This document shows positions 57,723 through 64,000 of a stretch of 64,000 nt of DNA, piece by piece. The stretch is from Anas platyrhynchos. Lineage: Eukaryota; Chordata; Aves; Anseriformes; Anatidae. The stretch covers positions 48,973,501 through 49,037,500 of the forward strand of contig NC_092588.1 in assembly GCF_047663525.1 (NCBI RefSeq), written 5' to 3'. The notes under the pieces were generated by a model. That model searched no databases and was not told where the DNA came from. It saw nothing but the letters and a program-made list of their open reading frames with translations. The position numbers and the translations under genes are program-made. Every line of letters begins with the position of its first letter. Position 1 is the stretch's first letter.

Positions 57723-60700
57723 CTGGAAGAAAAGCCATTTGTTTAAAAAATGTCAACAACAGGGCAACGTAGCCAAAAACCCCGGCCTCCCCCAGCACCT
57801 TCAGGATGAATTAGGGAGGTATATTTAGGAATCCTCTTGTTCCTTTTCACTTTTGAGAGGATGGTCATCTCCATACCTTCCTTAGTGCGATTACTTCTGT
57901 CTGTGGCCATTGACTGACAAAACTGTTGGCATGTTGTAGACACGGGCAGAATCAGAAAATGCATTTAATGAATCATTCTGTAACCCCATTAGGCCACCTG
58001 GAAAGCCATCACTCAAGCTACCAGAGCACCACTGGAGATGTAACATTGCCTGGCAGCCCCGCAGCATGACCTGATCTTGCTTCTCACCTTTAGGCAGGTC
58101 ACCACGAAGCCTGTGTGCACCTCCAAGGTGCAGATCGAACTTGATTAGCACTGAAGCTCAGCAATCACAGTACAGTGGATGCCCAACAGCAATACAAATT
58201 AAGCCAATCGAATTAACTGTCCAAGCTGCAAACATTAGTAACTCTCAGTTCACAACTATTTTATTTTAATGTGCTAGTATTTATCAGAATTGAAATATAT
58301 GGTGTGAGAATCTAGGCAGATCCATAAATCAAGATCAAGAGAGCATCAGAAGTCAATATAATACATACTGTGGATCACCACAGGACAAAGGAATAGAGAT
58401 CATCACATTTGAGTGGTCATTTATTCAACCTACTTATAGCTTTTTTTTTTTTTTCCTTCCAATCTCCAAGACACAACAAGGACATTAATGCTGAGAGAGA
58501 TATTCAAGCTTTAATCATTGTATGTATGAGGGCCTATTTTCAAAGTTAAGGCACTGGGGAAGTGGCACATGAGAACCGGAACCACTCCAAAACTGGAAGG
58601 GGATCAGTTTCTGAAGATGCAAAAACCATACCAGTGCTCCCCCTCTCAAAAGGGAACATGCACTTTTTGTATCCCTGTGCAAGTCAACTGTGAACCCTCT
58701 GTTGCTATACTTCTCCCTTCAGCTCTAGCAGAGAGCACAAAGTCCTCTTCTTACATTTTTTGTTTTTTTTCCCACTTTGATGAAAGGTTTGTAGTCAAAA
58801 TCCAGTGTTTCAAAAGAGCTGAATACTCTGATACTTAGAGCCTTTAAAAAAAAAAAAAAAGGCTGTACCCTTATTCATGCTCCCCACACACATGCCATTT
58901 CAGCATGTCCTTCCCTCTGCGGGACAGTGCAGGCAAAGGAGCTGCAGAGTCAAAGCAAGCTGCACCTGGTCCAAGCTTTTGGGCAGCTGCAGTGTGTCAC
59001 TTGCACATGACAGCAGTTGTCACTTAAGCCGCGGAGGAAGTTATTTGTTGAACTGGACATTTGATCCTTCAGTTGGGCCAGACAGGGAGAAACCCTTAAC
59101 AGAAATGCACTAATGAGATCTGGCAGGCTCCAAGCCCCTCCCACCGATGAACAACTGCTGAATTTAAAGTTTTTTTTTCCTCCCTCACATTCCACAGGTG
59201 GGCGCGGGAAGAGGGCATCAGGGCTGGCAACTTCTGACTCATTAGCAGAGGCACTATGCTGAGAATCCAACACCGTGTGTCTCCAGTTTAAACAGCAAAC
59301 TGAGGCAGTTGTCTGCCCTATTCAAGAGCACCCAAGGTTCTCTTCTCTCTCCCCTGCTCCTTGCTGGTGGCCCATTTTTCCCAGCCTCCCACCGGCACTT
59401 CCCCTTCAACTCTTTGTAGTGTAACAGCACTTCTAGAAGAGCTCTGCACTACTTCAGCTGCTTGCAGAACTTCTTCTTTCTCACCAGCTGCACTGTGCTG
59501 GCAGGCAGAACCATCACTTCACGTTCTCCTCAACAGTGCAAGTTCCAGTGCTGACACAGCCCCACAACAGATAGCCAGAGATCTGGAGTTTGCTCTGGCT
59601 CAAGAGGCCTAAACACAGGAACTGGAGGAGTGCAGCTGTCTGAGGGTGGACCGTTGCTTTGAAGGGACTCCAGTGAAACCAGTGCTACGGGTGGGTGTAG
59701 CATATAGCTGGAACATCACTGCAGCCTGGCCAGAGATGAGCCTCATCTACAGCAGCTGTAGGCCGAAGGATTAAGCAAGGGACCACCAGAGCAGAATGGC
59801 AGAGGTCAGACGGGGAATAAGATTAGCATTACAGTGCTTAATACCTGCATGCATGAGTCTAGGGGCTACTTGAAGACTTCAAACCGAAGACTACTTGCTG
59901 CCCAAGTGAAATAAACCCATTTACAGGCCATGTCATCTGTTCTGAACAGTGTACATTTAGGTCTGGTTCTCAAGTAACAAAATGCAGCAACTACACTACT
60001 GCATCTCAAACAGAATTTGACAGGTCAGGCAGAGAAATTCAGGGCTGTAGCTTAAACAGCTGTTAAAATCAGAGTATGGCATCTCTGTGAAGGGGTCTGA
60101 ACTCAAAGTTTTCTTCCATCAGGGAAAAACACAGCTGGTTTTGACATGGCACTGACTTTCACAGTTGAAAGGACAGATTATTTCGAGGCAGTATTTCCCA
60201 ACAGCCCGTTCTACCAAACTTGCAACCTACTACAGCTCGGTCCTGCGGAAGACAGAGGTCCTTGCTAGGCTCTCTTAGAGACTAAGGCAATCTTCTCCCC
60301 CTTCTTTTGTCTCCATGTACCTTTCAGGAGGTGAATCTGACAGCCACCATGAAGACCTCCATCATCAGATCTCCAATTCCTGTCTTATTTCACCTCATTG
60401 AAGTTCCCCTCCTAAGAGCCTCAGCACCCTGAATTCTTTAAACAAGTCAAAGAAACCTAAAGGAATTCTCTCAGGAGATTGTACCCAGTCTCTTGATATG
60501 AGTAAAAGCTATTAGGGTTTTGTCCTGGGGGAAATTTAAGATTCAACCATGAAAACCTATGAGCCATAAGCTTAGAAAGCTTAAAGCTGTAAGTTTTTAC
60601 AAGACAGCTATTAAAGGAAGATTCAGCATATCAGATATAAGAATTAATAAAATATTATATTTATATAAATGTCTTAGAACTGATAAGCAAACAGGTTTTC

Positions 60701-63446
60701 ATTAACGAGCAAGCCTGATCAGCAATGGAAGCATACTTACCGCAGTACATTTTTTGCTGCCATACACTTGATGTCATATGACACAGAGTAGATCTCATAG
60801 AAGGTTGCCTTCACATTTAAACAGCCAATAAAATCCTTAGGGTTCAGCTTGTACAGATCGAATGTGATGTTAGCTACTCCCATTTTCTTCTTTTGCTTTG
60901 CAGGGACGACTCCATTTCTTGTCTAATTTAAAAAGAGGGAGATAGTTTAGATCCTAAGCCAGGGAACTAAAGCAAGACAACTGTTAATGGTGCAGTTCTT
61001 TAGAAGTAACTCACTTATTCTTAACCAATTCTAAATTAGAAATAAAAAGCACTCAGATAAGCCAGTCTGTAGCTTAGGCAATTTTGTTCAAGTCCTGATT
61101 AGGCTTCTGAAACTATTCCAAAAAGACAGCACAGCAAGTCCACACAAACAGGACACCAAAATAACAAGACATTAGGTCGTTTTGTTTAGGAACGAACACA
61201 ATAGTGATCAGCAACCTCGGAGATAGCTGTAAAGACTACGTGTTGTTCAGGTGAAGTAAAAACCTCACTTCCTGTGCAAACCTGTGAAAAAAGTCAAGTT
61301 CACATTTCAAATCCTAGCTCACCTTTCTTTTCCTTCTTTCTACAAAGTAAATGGAAGAAGGAGCCACTACTGATTAGGCCTAGGTTTTAATACTGAGTTT
61401 AAGCTGGAAAAATAAGAGAAAGAAGACTGTGGAAAGTCATCTTCTACCTCTTACTAAAAGCAGCCCTTGCTCTCTTTCAGGAGTGGGTTATTTGCTTCGA
61501 GAAAAAGAAAAAAAAAAAAGAGAAATAGTAAGGAATACCCTTATTTAGGGAGACACCTAGTGGATACACGGGTTGCTCTGCTCAGCACGTTCAGTTCAAG
61601 GATTGTAATGTGTAGCACCTGCTTTTTGCATGCTAAATAAAGCAACAAAGTTGTGTAAGGCTGGGGCCTTTTGTACTTGTCATCCCGGTGCTCAGACAGT
61701 GCCATGGTAAGTTAGACCAACTTATACACTGCAGTGTATCACCAGCCAGCAATTTTATGCCTGTTTTACTCCGACAGCCTCTGAGCTCCCAGCTCCAGCA
61801 AGCAGAACCCTTAACAACAAGTTTTGAACACGTACACGCAGTTGGGTTTGCTTGGGAGCATGCCCCCATTAGCACACAAGACATTTGGACCAAGCAAGAC
61901 AATTTGTGCTACACTCCAGTTTATTTGTGAAGCTTTGGCATTCTCCTTCTGCACTTAAACTTGTTCTGCTGCCATGCGAAACAGGACATGAGGCAGGGGA
62001 AGAAGGAGCAAGGTGCAGTCATACCCTGGCTGCAACTCCTTTTCTGCTTTTGGAGCTCATGGCCAGGTGCAGCAGGTTAAGTCAGTGAGTTATCTTGGGG
62101 AAAAACACACAAGCTGTCCATGCTGCACTAAGAGACAAACAACGGGGCCACACAATTGAGCCATGCACCCACAGACAGGAACAGTGGGTCAGCTTGCAAC
62201 TGCTAAGCGAACTCTGCATCTGGCAGAATAAATTTCAATTTCTAAAAACAATCATTTCTAAAAACAATCATTTAATTGGGAGAAACTTCAGAGTTGACCA
62301 TCTTACTACTGCACTCCTCCACAAAACTAACTGGAAACTAAATTTACACTATTAAAAGGCTGAAAGCTAGGCAATCTTAACATATCTCGTAAAATATCTA
62401 GAAGCATGAAGACTAATGTTAGGTTTTGATGACAACTTTTAGCTGTTTGCAAGATTAGTACAGGCATTTTTCTCATCTTCACTATTACTGCATTTGCAAG
62501 GCAAAGCTTTTTTTATATGGCTTAATTTGGGCATTCTACCCCCTCTAAAACTAAACGAAGTTTGTGCTTTTAGCTTAAGGAAATCAAAGTCCTCATTCCC
62601 TGTATGTTATGAAACAGCTCAAGAACTAAGTTATTCCTGAGGTGTTCCAAAAGTGGGATTTTTCCCCATAATTCTGTGAAAATATGGGAAAATTCTTTTC
62701 CCCATAGTTCAGTGGGTCTACCACTGAACACAGTGGTAGCATTTCAGTTCAGTTCTTGGCACATCTTTGTCAACCATCTTATGTCCCAGCAGGGGACAAA
62801 GAAATGAACTTGTTAAGCCTTCCTGGATGATAAAACAAGAAGTTGATACTTTCCCTTCCACAGGGGAAGTTTTCTTCCTCACCTACAGACCTTTTTCCAT
62901 CCACTTCTACTCAAGTAGGAGGGAGGCAGTGAACACTTACTTGTGTCCATTTCTGTCCCTTTTGTAGGACCACGAAGTGTGTGTTATCATCCAGGGACTG
63001 AAAGAACTCTTCTGTGTCCACAACCGTGCCATCTTCTTCCAAAACCAGAGTAACTACTCCAGTGGTGATAAGGAAGGCTTCTAAAGTCTGCAAAAAAACC
63101 AGCAGATTGGAGAATTCAAAAGGGAGCCTATCACTGTCATATTTTTCCCCCCATCATTTAATATTTAGACTTGCATTCTCCTGAACTTCCCCACTAATGA
63201 TATTTGGACGAACAACAGTCTGTGGGTTGCCTGCCTGCAATACTGCACTTCAGTGCAAGTTTCAGCCAGAGCAGGAATGTTTGCTGTACCTTGCTGATGA
63301 GCTCTTTCAGGCTGCTCGCAACAATTCCTTTCCGGCTGCTCCTGGAGGCATTTGACACACGAAAAGGTCGCCCTGCAGGCATGAGAGGAGGGAACAGGGT
63401 CTGTTTTGTTACTGCTCCCACAGATGCTCCCATGGATACCAAAGAT
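57587..63446 (-). CDS. CIDEA: CIDEA, lipid-droplet CIDE protein, coding exons 2-5 (5' partial)
   Basis: Recovered exons are complement(57587..57722, 60741..60922, 62941..63087, 63290..63446), giving 206 aa of a protein that is 219 aa in human; the missing exon 1 should encode roughly a dozen residues. The CIDE-N domain spans exons 2-3 (GRPFRVSNASRSSRKG; LVLEEDGTVVDTEEFF) and the CIDE-C domain spans exons 4-5 (FDLYKLNPKDFIGCLNVKA; YSVSYDIKC; GQFLLYTGTYMLQLMDE). The linker has a polybasic KQKKK just before CIDE-C. CIDE proteins sit at lipid-droplet contact sites and drive lipid exchange and droplet growth; CIDEA is tied to thermogenic fat in mammals, so its role in a bird is less clear. CIDEA rather than CIDEB/CIDEC is chosen from sequence and linkage to TUBB6. 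All junctions are GT/AG and in frame. Confidence 0.94.
57723..60740 (-). other. CIDEA: CIDEA intron 4
   Basis: A 3.0-kb intron with T- and A-runs near 58441-58454 and 58846-58860. No interspersed repeat is recognised, and open frames inside are unsupported. Confidence 0.65.
60741..60922 (-). CDS. CIDEA: CIDEA coding exon 4
   Basis: The 182-nt exon encodes TRNGVVPAKQKKKMG, then ITFDLYKLNPKDFIGCLNVK through AAKNVL plus two bases. Acceptor AATTAG, donor GTAAGT. Confidence 0.95.
60923..62940 (-). other. CIDEA: CIDEA intron 3
   Basis: A 2.0-kb intron with an A-rich run near 61506-61520 and a short direct duplication at about 62240-62271 (CATTTCTAAAAACAATCATT). Nothing else is recognised. Confidence 0.65.
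62941..63087 (-). CDS. CIDEA: CIDEA coding exon 3
   Basis: The 147-nt exon, phase 0 at both ends, encodes TLEAFLITTGVVTLVLEEDG through LQKGQKWTQ, the core of CIDE-N. Acceptor TTGCAG, donor GTAAGT. Confidence 0.96.
63290..63446 (-). CDS. CIDEA: CIDEA coding exon 2
   Basis: The 157-nt exon begins with the last base of a split codon and encodes SLVSMGASVGAVTKQ through SSLKELISK. Acceptor CTTAG at 63451-63447, donor GTACAG. An in-frame ATG (residue 5 of this exon) could in principle start a shorter protein. Confidence 0.93.
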
Positions 63447-64000
63447 CTAAGACAAATAAAAATTCAGTGTAGTTATAAAAATAGTCACGTCAAGTACCAC
63501 AAGGAGGAGGAGGGCCGTTGAGTTTGGTACACAAGGACATAGTACAAGTAATTCACAGGTCACGTTAGACTTGTGGAGCTTGCTTTCAAAATTAAACACT
63601 ACATAGCCCTACAGTTGTGTCTCTGAACTTTCCCTTGCTGGTGACATTTGAAAACACTTCTCAAATGAAAACCATTTCGAGCACATGTGGGCCAAGTTGC
63701 TGCTGAGCTCAGCTGACATCAAAGTCACAGTGAAGCCGACAGGTTTTAACACTACAGTGAATGAGAAAGGCAGCAGCTAGTACTGCAGTCACCCATACAA
63801 ATCACTCCCTTTTCCTGCAAGATAAACACTCGGTCAGATGGTACACACTACTTTCAACTATTTATTTATGATAAGAGTTAGCTTTAGGGAGACTGAACAC
63901 ACTATCCATATGCAAAACACCTGGTTTCAGAACACAAGTGGAGCTTTCTGATAGTTATGCTTGACTTGCAAATGGCAGAGATGCTTATAAATAACATCTA
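63447..64000 (-). other. CIDEA: CIDEA intron 1 (5' part), open at the right edge
   Basis: No convincing exon 1 (short N-terminal peptide in phase 2 with a GT donor) and no CpG-rich promoter is visible here. The first exon probably lies beyond 64000. Confidence 0.6.

Noticed and set aside
63460..64000. Search for CIDEA exon 1
   Set aside because: No ATG with a short phase-2 peptide and GT donor resembling the CIDEA N-terminus was found on the minus strand.

Overview
The window is nuclear DNA of a vertebrate, almost certainly a bird. Genes are split into short exons with GT/AG introns, CpG-island promoters and AATAAA signals. Several interspersed repeats end in the tail typical of CR1 retrotransposons, the dominant avian LINE. 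Protein sequences and gene order match the human 18p11.21 block CIDEA-TUBB6-AFG3L2-PRELID3A, here read in the opposite direction. I cannot name the species from the sequence alone.

Layout. (1) 1-6294, minus strand: PRELID3A (SLMO1), six coding exons, 172 aa, a mitochondrial lipid-transfer protein; its 3'UTR appears to run off the left edge. (2) 6295-6584: a 290-bp head-to-head CpG-island promoter shared by PRELID3A and AFG3L2, with GC boxes and two perfect TGACGTCA sites. (3) 6585 to about 30330, plus strand: AFG3L2, 17 coding exons, 805 aa, the inner-membrane m-AAA protease, with every catalytic motif present. (4) About 30330-34340: tail-to-tail spacer with one LTR-like segment. (5) 34340-42270, minus strand: TUBB6, four coding exons, 446 aa, the class V beta-tubulin, with a CpG-island promoter and a TATA-like CATAAA. 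(6) 42450-57586: a 15-kb gene-poor interval holding an 827-bp solo LTR (43971-44797), CR1 fragments, simple repeats and a GC-richer island at 49.2-50.0 kb. (7) 57587-63446, minus strand: CIDEA coding exons 2-5. The first exon is not found and probably lies beyond the right edge.

How the genes relate. PRELID3A and AFG3L2 both act in mitochondria (lipid transfer across the intermembrane space, and inner-membrane proteolysis) and share one promoter. TUBB6 (microtubules) and CIDEA (lipid-droplet fusion) are neighbours by conserved synteny, with no evident functional tie. I found no prokaryotic-type system, CRISPR array or clearly new gene. The most useful leads are the paired CREs of the bidirectional promoter, helically spaced YAACGG arrays in both the AFG3L2 and TUBB6 promoters, a NAGNAG acceptor in AFG3L2, the well-delimited solo LTR, and near-perfect palindromes in AFG3L2 intron 9. 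All exon boundaries were read by hand from splice sites and reading-frame continuity.
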